Assembly: GCA_030692905.1 (NCBI GenBank)
Contig: JAUYBT010000237.1
Location: forward strand, 1 to 10,965
Reading direction: 5' to 3'
Origin: Bacteroidales bacterium
GTDB lineage: Bacteria; Bacteroidota; Bacteroidia; Bacteroidales; VadinHA17
Length of the DNA stretch: 10,965 bases
A program made the position numbers and the translations under genes. Shown here in pieces: positions 1 through 7,270 of the stretch. Every line of letters starts with the position of its first letter. Position 1 is the first letter of the stretch. The notes beneath the pieces were generated by a model, which ran no database searches, was not told the origin of the DNA, and saw only the letters and a program-made list of their open reading frames with translations.

Positions 1-255
1 AAGGCGGCTGTAGCAGGCAGCACAAGGTACAATTATTTCATCCAGACCATTTTGTTCTGCCAGAGCCAGAATACGGGCCGGAAGTGCCAGCGATAACTCC
101 TTATTAAGATTATGGGCAGCAGTCGCTCCACAACAGTTCCAGTCTGGGATCTGAGCAAACTCTAAACCAAATGCTTCTGCCAGTGCAAAAACGGATTCAT
201 TATAGTCGCGAGCAGAACCGGTTAGCGAACATCCGGGATAAATGCCAGTTTTCAT
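1..255 (-). CDS. hdrB: HdrB-like heterodisulfide reductase subunit B (CCG domain), N-terminal part, cut by left edge
   Basis: The first 85 codons of a minus-strand gene; the rest lies beyond position 1. The translation carries a cysteine-rich CCG domain: C9 in the motif YPGCS, C41-C42 in NCCG, and C78/C81 in CAAC. The spacings (31 residues between C9 and C41, 35 between C42 and C78) match the HdrB pattern CX31-39CCX35-36CXXC. In HdrB these cysteines hold the unusual iron-sulfur clusters where disulfides are reduced; related CCG proteins occur in many bacterial HdrABC-like electron-transfer complexes. The ATG at 255 is preceded by a clear AGAGG ribosome site (261-265) and lies 10 bp after the hdrC stop, so the two are surely co-transcribed. 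The physiological substrate in a non-methanogen is unknown. Family assignment is firm; the exact function is inference. Confidence 0.88.
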   Translation of the reverse strand, partial: MKTGIYPGCSLTGSARDYNESVFALAEAFGLEFAQIPDWNCCGATAAHNLNKELSLALPARILALAEQNGLDEIIVPCAACYSRL

Positions 256-265
256 GTATACCTCT

Positions 266-826
266 TTATTTGCTTGTTTTTTTAAATATTCTGGCCATTT
301 GAGCTTTACCTTTAATCATACCAGGAAAAAGATGCAACTTGCCTCTTGATATCATTTTGGGGGCAAGTGAAATATCCTGGGTCATATTCAGTGATTGACG
401 TTTATAATCGAGTATGAGCCCGAGTTCGTACAATCTCCCGGTAAATCTTATGGAATTCAGGAATGATTTATGAAACGCTATAATGTTCTTTGCCTTTGGA
501 TTGACTTTCTTTTCACTGCGTGATTTTTGTCTTAAAAAGTCCATCATTGATGGGATATCAATTTCCATAGGGCAACGGCTTAAGCACATTTCGCATGTTA
601 CACAAAGCCAGATTGAATGCGATCGGAGAACTTTCTCATCATTGGCAAGGTCTTCTGTCTGCAGCAAACGAAGAACCATACTTGGTGGCAGATCCATCTC
701 GTCTGCAACAGGGCAGCCGGCCGAACATTTGCCGCATTGGTAACATTTCTGAGCGGTTACTTCCACACTCTTTTCAATGCTGTAAGCCAATGAATTTCTT
801 TCTATATGATGTTCGGAATGAGACAT
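266..826 (-). CDS. hdrC: HdrC-like heterodisulfide reductase subunit C (2x[4Fe-4S] ferredoxin-like)
   Basis: A complete 186-residue protein with two classical [4Fe-4S] ligand sets: C28-C31-C34-C38 (CYQCGKCSAGCP) and C75-C78-C81-C85 (CVTCEMCLSRCP). The length and the spacing of the two motifs fit HdrC, the small electron-relay subunit that passes electrons to HdrB. There are no membrane segments, so a cytoplasmic complex is likely. The basic C-terminal half (about 105-186) lacks further motifs. It is the first gene of the operon, with hdrB following after 10 bp. Upstream (827-962) I see an AT-rich leader with an AAGAAG stretch before the ATG but no convincing TAnnTTTG box. A 6+4+6 dyad at 908-923 is the only regulatory-looking element. 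It could equally be described as a generic 4Fe-4S dicluster protein, but the hdrB neighbour settles the call. Confidence 0.88.
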   Translation of the reverse strand: MSHSEHHIERNSLAYSIEKSVEVTAQKCYQCGKCSAGCPVADEMDLPPSMVLRLLQTEDLANDEKVLRSHSIWLCVTCEMCLSRCPMEIDIPSMMDFLRQKSRSEKKVNPKAKNIIAFHKSFLNSIRFTGRLYELGLILDYKRQSLNMTQDISLAPKMISRGKLHLFPGMIKGKAQMARIFKKTSK

Positions 827-907
827 TTTTCTTCTTTAAATATTTTTTATTCAATACTCGAAAAAAGACGTAAAAACTGTACACGTTCGTACGATGCAGG
901 ATCATAG

Positions 908-923
908 TGTTAAATTATTAACA
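908..923. promoter_or_regulatory. Dyad TGTTAA-N4-TTAACA upstream of hdrC (candidate operator)
   Basis: A perfect 6-bp inverted repeat with a 4-bp centre, 82-97 bp upstream of the hdrC start. Size and symmetry suit a dimeric helix-turn-helix regulator, for example of the Crp/Fnr superfamily. However, the dyad is made almost only of A and T in an AT-rich spacer, so chance is a real alternative. Confidence 0.25.
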
Positions 924-962
924 GCAATAAATATAAGAACATATTAAATGCTACAAAATGAT

Positions 963-998
963 ATTAATAAGGCTGCCCTGACGAACAGCCTTATTAAT
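963..998 (-). terminator. Intrinsic terminator hairpin after secDF
   Basis: A perfect 13-bp inverted repeat (963-975 with 986-998; core AAGGCTG/CAGCCTT) around a 10-nt loop, starting 14 nt after the secDF stop codon. On the minus strand it is followed by ATATCATTTTG, a weak T tract. On the plus strand it is followed by GATTTTATC, so it might act in both directions. Position and stem strength support a terminator separating secDF from hdrCB; the poor T tract leaves room for read-through. Confidence 0.65.
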
Positions 999-1012
999 GA
1001 TTTTATCTCATT

Positions 1013-3985
1013 TCAGCTCTTAATTCCAGTTTTTTTTGTTGTATCATAAAGGAGTGATGTAGCAACGAATATCGAAGAATATGTACCAATTACAATACCT
1101 ATCAGCATTGCGAAAAGAAATCCCCTTATTGTAGCTCCCCCGAAAAAAAACATCGCTATAAGTATGAGAATTGTTGTCATACCCGTATTCAGTGTACGGC
1201 TTAAGGTGTCGTTCATGGCCATATTAAGAACCTCTTTGACAGGCCTTTTCCTGTACAGAGGAAGGAACTCCCTCAACCGGTCAAAAACTACTACTGTATC
1301 GTTAACAGAATAACCAATTACAGTAAGAATAGCCGCAATAAAAGATTGGTCTATCTCCATGGAAAAGGGAAGTATTCCCCATAGTAAAGAATAAATTCCA
1401 ATAACAATGGTTGTGTCGTGAACCAGGGCAACAATAGCACCCATACCATACTGCCAGTTCCTGAACCTTAAGAAAATATATAAAAACACTAAGACAATTG
1501 CAAGTGCTACAGCCCAGACAGCCCTGGCTTTAATATCACTCGCAATTGTAGGTCCGACTGTCTCGGAGCTTCTTCTGTAAGTAGAAAGGAATTGTTCTTG
1601 AGTGACATCTTTCCCCAACATGCCTTTAAGGCCATTATATAAGGTAGTTTCTATCTCATCATCAACACCTGTTTCGCCAATTTTATATTTGGTTGTTATC
1701 CTTACCTGTTTATCATTTCCATAAGTAACAACCTGTGGGGCAGAGCCAAAATAGGGTTCGAGACTTTTGGCAACATCACCTGTCTCAACCTTCTGGTCAA
1801 ACTGGACAACATATGTGCGTCCGCCAGAAAAATCTATCCCTTGGCTCAATCCTCTTACGAACAATGAACCTATACCAATTACTGTAACAAAAATTGAAAC
1901 TGCATAGAAATATTTCCTTTTGCCAATGAAATCTATTTTGGTATTCTTTAAAATATTTGCAGTCAACTTAATCGAAAAACTAAGTTTAGTATTTCTTTTA
2001 AGTAAAAATTCATAAATCAGTCGGGTGATAAAAATGGCACTGAAGAGAGATGTAAGAATACCAATAACAAGAGTGGTAGCAAAACCTTTAATCGGACCTG
2101 TTCCAAAGGCGTAAAGAATAACCCCTGTAAGTAATGTTGTAAGGTTTGAGTCCATGATTGCAGGCAGAGCCCCCTTGTAACCATCTGCTATTGCTAGCTT
2201 AACACCTTTCCCTGCCCGGAGTTCTTCACGTATTCGTTCAAAAATCAGCACGTTTGCATCAACAGACATACCCATTGTAAGAACGATACCTGCGATACCT
2301 GGGAGAGTGAGAACAGAACCAAGGGATGCCAGAACACCCATCATAAGAAATATGTTTGATACCAGACCAACATCAGCAATAGTACCTGCACTTCTGCTAT
2401 AATAAAATATCATATACATCAAAACAATGAAGAATGATATAATAAAGGAGATCAGACCTGAGTTAATAGCTTCTTTCCCAAGAGTAGGACCTATTATTGT
2501 ATCCGAAATAATTTTTGCCGGTGCAGGAAGTTTACCAGATTTAAGAATGTTGGCAAGATCGTCTGCCTCCTCAATTGTGAAGTTGCCTGTTATTTCTGTA
2601 TTACCTCCGGAAATCTCACCCTGAACTGTTGCAGATGAACGAACATAACCATCGAGAAGAACTATAACAGATCGACCGACATTTTCGCGGGTCATTCTTG
2701 CCCAGATCTTTGCGCCCTCGGAATTCATCGACATATCGACTTTTATTTCCGAACCGGTAATCCCTGATGAGGTTCTTGCAGAAGTAACAACATCTCCATC
2801 GAGAGGTGGACGTCCGTCGCGGGTTGTAATCTTTATTGCATGAAGTTCGTAGTATGTCTTTGTAGGATCATATTTATAAGGATTCTGGCTCCATGCCAAT
2901 CTAAGATCACGCGGGAAGAGAGCTTTAATCTGATTCATTTTCAGTAAAGCGTTTACTTTTGCTGTATCTTTTGAACTTGCAAGCCCTACCATACTTGTTG
3001 GCTCAGGTTGCCCTTCTGCGTTAACACGTGGATTAAGCAGACCAAACAGAGGATTCTGAAGTGCAAACTCTTCACGCGTGGTAGCTTCAGCAGCCTTTGT
3101 TGTATCTTTTTCAATCAGATCGAGAAGCGATTGTTCTTTTTTTATTGTGTCGGAAACAGCAACTGTATCTTTAGGTTCCGTGGTGGGTGTAATAACATTA
3201 TCAGTGTTGGAGCGGATTTCTTTCAGAAGATTATTGGCCTGAGATAAGTAACCGATAATCTCACCGTTTTCATAACACTCCCAGAATTCCAGGCTTGCAG
3301 TACTGGAAAGTAGTTCCCTGACCCGTTTGGGATTTGTCTGACCTGGTAACTCGATGAGAATTCGTCCTTTTGTTGCAAGCTGAGTAATATTGGGCTGAAC
3401 AACACCAAAACGGTCTATCCTGGTACGCAGGATGTTGAAGGCATTTGTAATAGCGCCTGATACTTCATCGTCAAGTACCTTTAAAACATCTTCGTTGGTC
3501 GAATTGAAATTGATCTTTTCCTTCAGGTCAACGGTACCAAAGATCGAAGCAAGTTTTGCATTCGGATCAGTTTCCTGAAATGCTCTGCCGAAAAGAGTAA
3601 GATAATCAGACTGACTCTGTTTCTGTAGTTCCTTTGCGCGTTCAAGAGCTGCATTAAATGTTTTATCCGGGTTGTAGTTAGAAAGAGCCTTTAAAATGTC
3701 TTCAACTGATACTTCAAGGATCACATTCATCCCTCCTTTAAGGTCGAGACCGAGGTTCAGCTCTTTTTGCTGACACTCTTTGAAAGTATTTCCCAGGAAA
3801 CTCCATTGTTCTTTTGTCAAAGTGGAAATTGAATCGAGGTATTGAGTTTCCTTTAACAGGTTTCCTTTTGCATGGACTTTGGCATCTTTTCTAACCTTAT
3901 AGGTTGCTCCTGTAAATGAAAGCTGGTAGATAGATACCAACCCTAATGCAATTGCCAGAACGATAATAGCTGCTTTATTTTGCAT
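1013..3985 (-). CDS. secDF: Protein translocase subunit SecDF (fused SecD-SecF)
   Basis: A 990-residue inner-membrane protein that uses the proton gradient to help complete SecYEG-driven export. The SecD half (about 1-665) has an N-terminal membrane helix (about 4-24), the conserved GLDLKGG motif at 79-85 and a periplasmic P1 region. Helices start near 507, and the transmembrane motif SVDANVLIFERIRE (about 574-587) carries the proton-relay aspartate D576. The SecF half follows a linker at about 665-690, with GIDFSGG at 716-722 and SVNDTVVVFDRLRE at 893-906. P1 holds an insert rich in D, T, K and E at about 255-345, which I recall as usual for Bacteroidetes SecDF. Length matches the fused form of that phylum. 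The MQNK start has no strong Shine-Dalgarno sequence but begins right at the conserved N terminus. It appears to be a single-gene unit with its own promoter and terminator. Confidence 0.97.
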   Translation of the reverse strand: MQNKAAIIVLAIALGLVSIYQLSFTGATYKVRKDAKVHAKGNLLKETQYLDSISTLTKEQWSFLGNTFKECQQKELNLGLDLKGGMNVILEVSVEDILKALSNYNPDKTFNAALERAKELQKQSQSDYLTLFGRAFQETDPNAKLASIFGTVDLKEKINFNSTNEDVLKVLDDEVSGAITNAFNILRTRIDRFGVVQPNITQLATKGRILIELPGQTNPKRVRELLSSTASLEFWECYENGEIIGYLSQANNLLKEIRSNTDNVITPTTEPKDTVAVSDTIKKEQSLLDLIEKDTTKAAEATTREEFALQNPLFGLLNPRVNAEGQPEPTSMVGLASSKDTAKVNALLKMNQIKALFPRDLRLAWSQNPYKYDPTKTYYELHAIKITTRDGRPPLDGDVVTSARTSSGITGSEIKVDMSMNSEGAKIWARMTRENVGRSVIVLLDGYVRSSATVQGEISGGNTEITGNFTIEEADDLANILKSGKLPAPAKIISDTIIGPTLGKEAINSGLISFIISFFIVLMYMIFYYSRSAGTIADVGLVSNIFLMMGVLASLGSVLTLPGIAGIVLTMGMSVDANVLIFERIREELRAGKGVKLAIADGYKGALPAIMDSNLTTLLTGVILYAFGTGPIKGFATTLVIGILTSLFSAIFITRLIYEFLLKRNTKLSFSIKLTANILKNTKIDFIGKRKYFYAVSIFVTVIGIGSLFVRGLSQGIDFSGGRTYVVQFDQKVETGDVAKSLEPYFGSAPQVVTYGNDKQVRITTKYKIGETGVDDEIETTLYNGLKGMLGKDVTQEQFLSTYRRSSETVGPTIASDIKARAVWAVALAIVLVFLYIFLRFRNWQYGMGAIVALVHDTTIVIGIYSLLWGILPFSMEIDQSFIAAILTVIGYSVNDTVVVFDRLREFLPLYRKRPVKEVLNMAMNDTLSRTLNTGMTTILILIAMFFFGGATIRGFLFAMLIGIVIGTYSSIFVATSLLYDTTKKTGIKS

Positions 3986-4045
3986 TTGTCTGTTCTTTTG
4001 GGATTATTTTGATATTACTTTTTCTTACTCTTCTTTATTGAGGCG

Positions 4046-4078
4046 CAAAGATATTAATTTTTTCCAAAAACACTCAAA
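4046..4078 (-). promoter_or_regulatory. Bacteroidetes-type promoter of secDF
   Basis: Read on the minus strand, TTTG at 4078-4075 (-33 box) is followed by a 21-nt spacer and TATCTTTG at 4053-4046, an exact match to the TAnnTTTG -7 consensus. The -33 to -7 spacing falls within the 17-23 nt known for this phylum. The predicted transcript start is near 4040, giving a leader of about 55 nt before the secDF ATG at 3985. Confidence 0.65.
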
Positions 4079-4110
4079 TAAAAAAGATATGAATTAACGA
4101 GATTACAGAC

Positions 4111-4284
4111 TTCACCCACAACCCCCCATTTCAGGCTTCATGAACTCACCCCCTAACCCCCTCTCTACTTCGTAAAGAGGGGGAAATTAATTGAAATACA
4201 GGGTATTACACCCCCTCTATGCGTTGCAGAGAGGGGGCCGGGGGGTGAGTTCGTGGAAGTTGTCCAGGGGGGTTGGGGGGTAAA
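4111..4284. repeat. 174-bp GC-rich nested palindromic element (REP/MITE-like)
   Basis: The left arm (4111-4169) and right arm (4226-4284) are inverted copies with a one-base offset. Best-matched blocks are AACCCCCC (4120-4127) with GGGGGGTT, and GAACTCACCCCC (4142-4153) with its reverse complement at 4241-4252. CCCCCTCTCT (4157-4166) pairs perfectly with AGAGAGGGGG (4228-4237). The middle of each arm (14 nt) is diverged. A second nested pair, AAAGAGGGGG (4174-4183) with CCCCCTCTAT (4211-4220), matches at 9 of 10 positions. The element can therefore fold as one long hairpin or as two small side hairpins. Placement between genes and extreme C/G strand asymmetry suggest a dispersed Bacteroidetes intergenic repeat, but no second copy lies in this window. 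Confidence 0.75.
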
Positions 4285-4316
4285 ACTACCATCAGCGGTG
4301 TTGGGAGACAACATAC

Positions 4317-4344
4317 AAAAAGGCTGGATTTTTACAATCCAGCC
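4317..4344 (-). terminator. Intrinsic terminator of the exporter operon
   Basis: Read on the minus strand: a perfect 9-bp stem GGCTGGATT/AATCCAGCC (4344-4336 with 4330-4322) around a 5-nt loop, followed directly by TTTTTGTATG (T tract at 4321-4317). It lies 26 bp after the stop of the outer-membrane channel gene. This is a textbook rho-independent terminator closing the adaptor-permease-channel operon. Confidence 0.9.
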
Positions 4345-4370
4345 ACAATCAAACTAAATATAACTATCTG

Positions 4371-5873
4371 TTATTGAAGCAATTCATCATAATCAGTTCC
4401 GAGTGGTTTTCTGTTTATGAAGTCGAACAAAGTGAGACTGCGCAAATTATAGAAATAGTTCCAGTAATTCTGTAAAGCCTGAACATAAGCTCTTCTGTTC
4501 TGGTCTTTTCTGCTATCGGCATCATTAAGTTCGAGAATTGAAATCTTACCTATAAGGAAGCGTTGTTTTGTAACTTCATATCTTTTCATGGCAACCGTAT
4601 CAGATTTTGCTGCAATTGCGACCTGGTTTTTTTGCAGATTGAACTGCTCAACATCGAGAAAAAGGTTCTGCTGAAAGTCAACATTGGCTTGAATTGCCTG
4701 GACCTGTGCGAGTTCAAGGCTCGACTTTGCCATCTGATATCTTCCTTTGCTAAGGCCCCAGTCAAGTATAGGTAAAGTAAAACCCACTCTCACTCTTTGT
4801 GAATTGCTCAGGTTTTCATACGCGGTAGCAAGAACAGTTGACTGCTGCGATAGTCCCAGAGATGCTGTAAGACTCGCATTGAGTCCTTTTGAAGCTTTAG
4901 CCTGGGCAGCATTACTCTGAGCATTAAGTACGTTTATCTGTTGATTAAGAAGATCCGGGTTATTTTGAAGAGCCAGATCAAGCACCTCTTTCATATCAAC
5001 CTGCAAATCAGGAATTTCATCAGGCATAATCAGTGAAAGTACAACATTTTCATTATACCCAAGAAATGATCCCATCCTGATTTGCCTGTCGCGCAAATTC
5101 ATATCTGCCTGCTTTCTGGCTGTTTCGGCATTGAGCCAGGTAAGCTGCATATTTAAAAGTTCATCTTCAGCAATTGTTCCAAGATTATATCTTCCTTGTG
5201 CAGTTTTGTACAGTTCATCTGCATTGGCATAGTTCATCGTTGCAATCTGCACATTTATCTGTGCCAGGGCCAGGGAAAAGAAATTCTGCACTGCACTCAC
5301 ATGAACTCCTTCAATACTTGCAAGATAGGTTTTCTTGGCAGCGTCATATTTTACAGGCTCTATCTTCTTTTGCCATTTTAACGTGTTATATTTCCTTATA
5401 GGTTGAATAATATCAATACTCACAGGATTAGTAATATAGTTTACATCCAGCCCTTTATCAATATCCTTGAAAAGAGTGAGGTCCGATCTCAATGCAATTA
5501 TAGTCCCTGTAGGACCAATATTCTGAGCAAGAGACAATGTACCCAGCGTACTTACAGTATTTTTGGCTCTGTATGTATACTCGTTAGTCGAATAATCGTA
5601 AACCTTATCCAGCCCATTGCTGAAATCAGGGGTGGTACCAGATAATGTAAGTGATGGCAAGTACTGCGCCTTGAATGATCTGAATTGCCAATAGCTGGAA
5701 CGGTACCGGTGTTTGGCCATACGGGCGTTAGGGGACTGCTCTTCCGCAATTTTAATAACTTCCTCAAAAGTTAGTTTTTTGACTTCCTGTGCAATACTTT
5801 TCTTCGTAGAAAAAAGCAGCACAACTATAAGTGAAAATAAAAATAATTTCTTCATTTTTAATAATTTATTCAT
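4371..5873 (-). CDS. TolC-family outer-membrane efflux channel
   Basis: A 500-residue TolC/OEP-type protein that forms the outer-membrane and periplasmic tunnel of a tripartite exporter. It has a signal peptide with a hydrophobic core at about 9-22 and probable cleavage after SIAQ (residue 29). The mature part shows the internal duplication typical of the family: RYNLGTIAEDELL at 228-240 and RFLIGKISILELNDA at 438-452, each at the start of a coiled helix. FTLPILDWG at 365-373 matches the strand motif before the second helical hairpin. Length is normal. The ATG at 5873 overlaps the end of the permease gene by 8 bp; an in-frame ATG at 5855 (MKKLFLFS...) gives an equally good or better signal peptide and may be the true start. 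It is the last gene of the operon and is followed by a strong terminator. Confidence 0.92.
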   Translation of the reverse strand: MNKLLKMKKLFLFSLIVVLLFSTKKSIAQEVKKLTFEEVIKIAEEQSPNARMAKHRYRSSYWQFRSFKAQYLPSLTLSGTTPDFSNGLDKVYDYSTNEYTYRAKNTVSTLGTLSLAQNIGPTGTIIALRSDLTLFKDIDKGLDVNYITNPVSIDIIQPIRKYNTLKWQKKIEPVKYDAAKKTYLASIEGVHVSAVQNFFSLALAQINVQIATMNYANADELYKTAQGRYNLGTIAEDELLNMQLTWLNAETARKQADMNLRDRQIRMGSFLGYNENVVLSLIMPDEIPDLQVDMKEVLDLALQNNPDLLNQQINVLNAQSNAAQAKASKGLNASLTASLGLSQQSTVLATAYENLSNSQRVRVGFTLPILDWGLSKGRYQMAKSSLELAQVQAIQANVDFQQNLFLDVEQFNLQKNQVAIAAKSDTVAMKRYEVTKQRFLIGKISILELNDADSRKDQNRRAYVQALQNYWNYFYNLRSLTLFDFINRKPLGTDYDELLQ

Positions 5874-7251
5874 ACCTCAATGATTCGATCGGGTCTTTTT
5901 CTGATGCTCTTTTTGCCGGAGAGTAACCAAAAATTACTCCAACTGCCGCTGATACGCCGAAGGCAATAAATACTGAGAAAAAGGAGACTATTGTCATAAT
6001 ACCTGCTATCTGTTCTATCAGTTTTGCCATTACCACGCCAAAGAATACTCCGATAAAACCGCCGGATACACTAATAAGAACTGCTTCCGCCAGAAACTGT
6101 ACAACAATATCCATTTTCTTTGCCCCGATAGCCATCCTGGTACCGATCTCCTTTATCCTTTCCATAACCGAGGCAAACATGATGTTCATAATACCAATAC
6201 CACCAACGATAAGTGAAATACTGGCAATTGCACCGAGAACTACATTAAATATATCTTTCGTCCTCTGTTGTTGCTTTAGCAGCAATTCCGGCACGGTTAT
6301 CTCGAAGTCTTTTACACCTGTATGTCGCCTGGTCAGCATCCGACTGAGAATTTCGGTAGTTGGTTGCAACTGCTCTGTTTCAGTTACCTGAACGACTATC
6401 CTGTCGAGCTGATTATAATTGGTCTCCACATTTGTGGAAGCATCAGAACTGCTTACTACTATTCTGCTCATGCCACCACCCGGACCGCCACCTCCAAAAA
6501 AACTGACTGAAGTGGCTTCCGAGACCAGCTTTGTATTAAGGAGAGCTCTGTTTTGATATCTTAATAACATGGTCTGGATTGGTATATAAATGTTGTCATT
6601 ATAGACATTTACACCCTTTTCTTCAAAACCTGTAAGACTGACATTGGTTTTCTGCAATACACCAATAACTTTTAGCCATATACCATTAAATTTGATGTAC
6701 TGACCAAGAGGGTCGACTTTGCTGAAGAATTTTGCTCTGATGTTCGCACCGATTATACAAACCTGTATACCATTCTCTTCCTGAAATCCGTTAAAAAATG
6801 CTCCGGCAACAAGAGGAAGGTTGTACAGATAAAAATAATCATTTGAAACGCCTACAAGCTTGGCGATATATTTAACTCCGTTCAGCATTGCTGTTGAGTT
6901 AAACGAGATCTCGGGGCTTATTCTCTTCACTGAAGGAAGTGTTTCCCTTATAGCTTCAACGTCAAGAAGATTTAATCCCCTTGAGAATTTTTTTTGCTGT
7001 TTCTCACCATCCTGGGATTGAGAAGATTTGTCCGGGATAACCGGATTGATCAGGATATTGTTTACCCCGACCATTTTCATCTGTTCCATAATCTCCTGCT
7101 TGGCTCCTTTTCCTATTGCAAGCATAGCTATAACAGCAGCCACACCGAAAATAATCCCAAGAGCAGTAAGCATTGATTTAAGCTTGTTCGAAACGATGGA
7201 TTCGACAGCAATTTCAATATCGTGGAAATACCTTAAGATAAATTTAAACAT
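5866..7251 (-). CDS. MacB/FtsX-type ABC transporter permease, no ATPase domain
   Basis: A 461-residue inner-membrane permease. A cytoplasmic start and first membrane helix (about 26-47, ending AIGKGAK) lead into a MacB-type periplasmic domain (about 50-330). Three C-terminal helices begin near 335, with the family signature GGIGIMNIMFASVMERIKEIGTRMAIGA at about 350-377 (longer than one helix). The C terminus SPAKRASEKDPIESLRYE is also typical. No Walker A, ABC signature or other nucleotide-binding motif is present, so the motor must be a separate protein, and none is encoded in this operon. A glycine run (GGGGPGGG, 253-260) interrupts the periplasmic domain. The start is well supported by AGGAAA 7-11 nt before the ATG. 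It lies 19 bp after the adaptor gene and overlaps the channel gene by 8 bp. The exported substrate cannot be told from sequence. Confidence 0.92.
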   Translation of the reverse strand: MFKFILRYFHDIEIAVESIVSNKLKSMLTALGIIFGVAAVIAMLAIGKGAKQEIMEQMKMVGVNNILINPVIPDKSSQSQDGEKQQKKFSRGLNLLDVEAIRETLPSVKRISPEISFNSTAMLNGVKYIAKLVGVSNDYFYLYNLPLVAGAFFNGFQEENGIQVCIIGANIRAKFFSKVDPLGQYIKFNGIWLKVIGVLQKTNVSLTGFEEKGVNVYNDNIYIPIQTMLLRYQNRALLNTKLVSEATSVSFFGGGGPGGGMSRIVVSSSDASTNVETNYNQLDRIVVQVTETEQLQPTTEILSRMLTRRHTGVKDFEITVPELLLKQQQRTKDIFNVVLGAIASISLIVGGIGIMNIMFASVMERIKEIGTRMAIGAKKMDIVVQFLAEAVLISVSGGFIGVFFGVVMAKLIEQIAGIMTIVSFFSVFIAFGVSAAVGVIFGYSPAKRASEKDPIESLRYE

Positions 7252-7270
7252 TTTATTTCCTGTTTAATTA

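Larger units (their letters stand above)
3986..4370. other. 385-bp gene-free stretch between secDF and the exporter operon
   Basis: No plausible coding sequence is present. From left to right it holds the secDF leader (3986 to about 4040), the secDF promoter (4046-4078), an AT-rich bridge (4079-4110), a 174-bp GC-rich nested palindrome (4111-4284), an unremarkable spacer (4285-4316), and the terminator of the tolC-family gene (4317-4344) with its short 3' trailer. Base composition changes abruptly at both edges of the palindrome. Confidence 0.8.

Noticed and set aside
881..895. GTAC repeats around GTACACGTTCGTACG upstream of hdrC as an operator
   Set aside because: The repeats are only short self-complementary 4-mers without a longer dyad, so chance explains them.
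2427..2624. Short plus-strand open frames inside secDF, the tolC-family gene, the permease and glmM
   Set aside because: All are antisense shadows of strongly supported genes, without ribosome sites or domains.
4111..4284. The palindrome as an insertion sequence, CRISPR array or rRNA/tRNA remnant
   Set aside because: There is no transposase frame, no regular direct repeat-spacer pattern, and no tRNA or rRNA motif.
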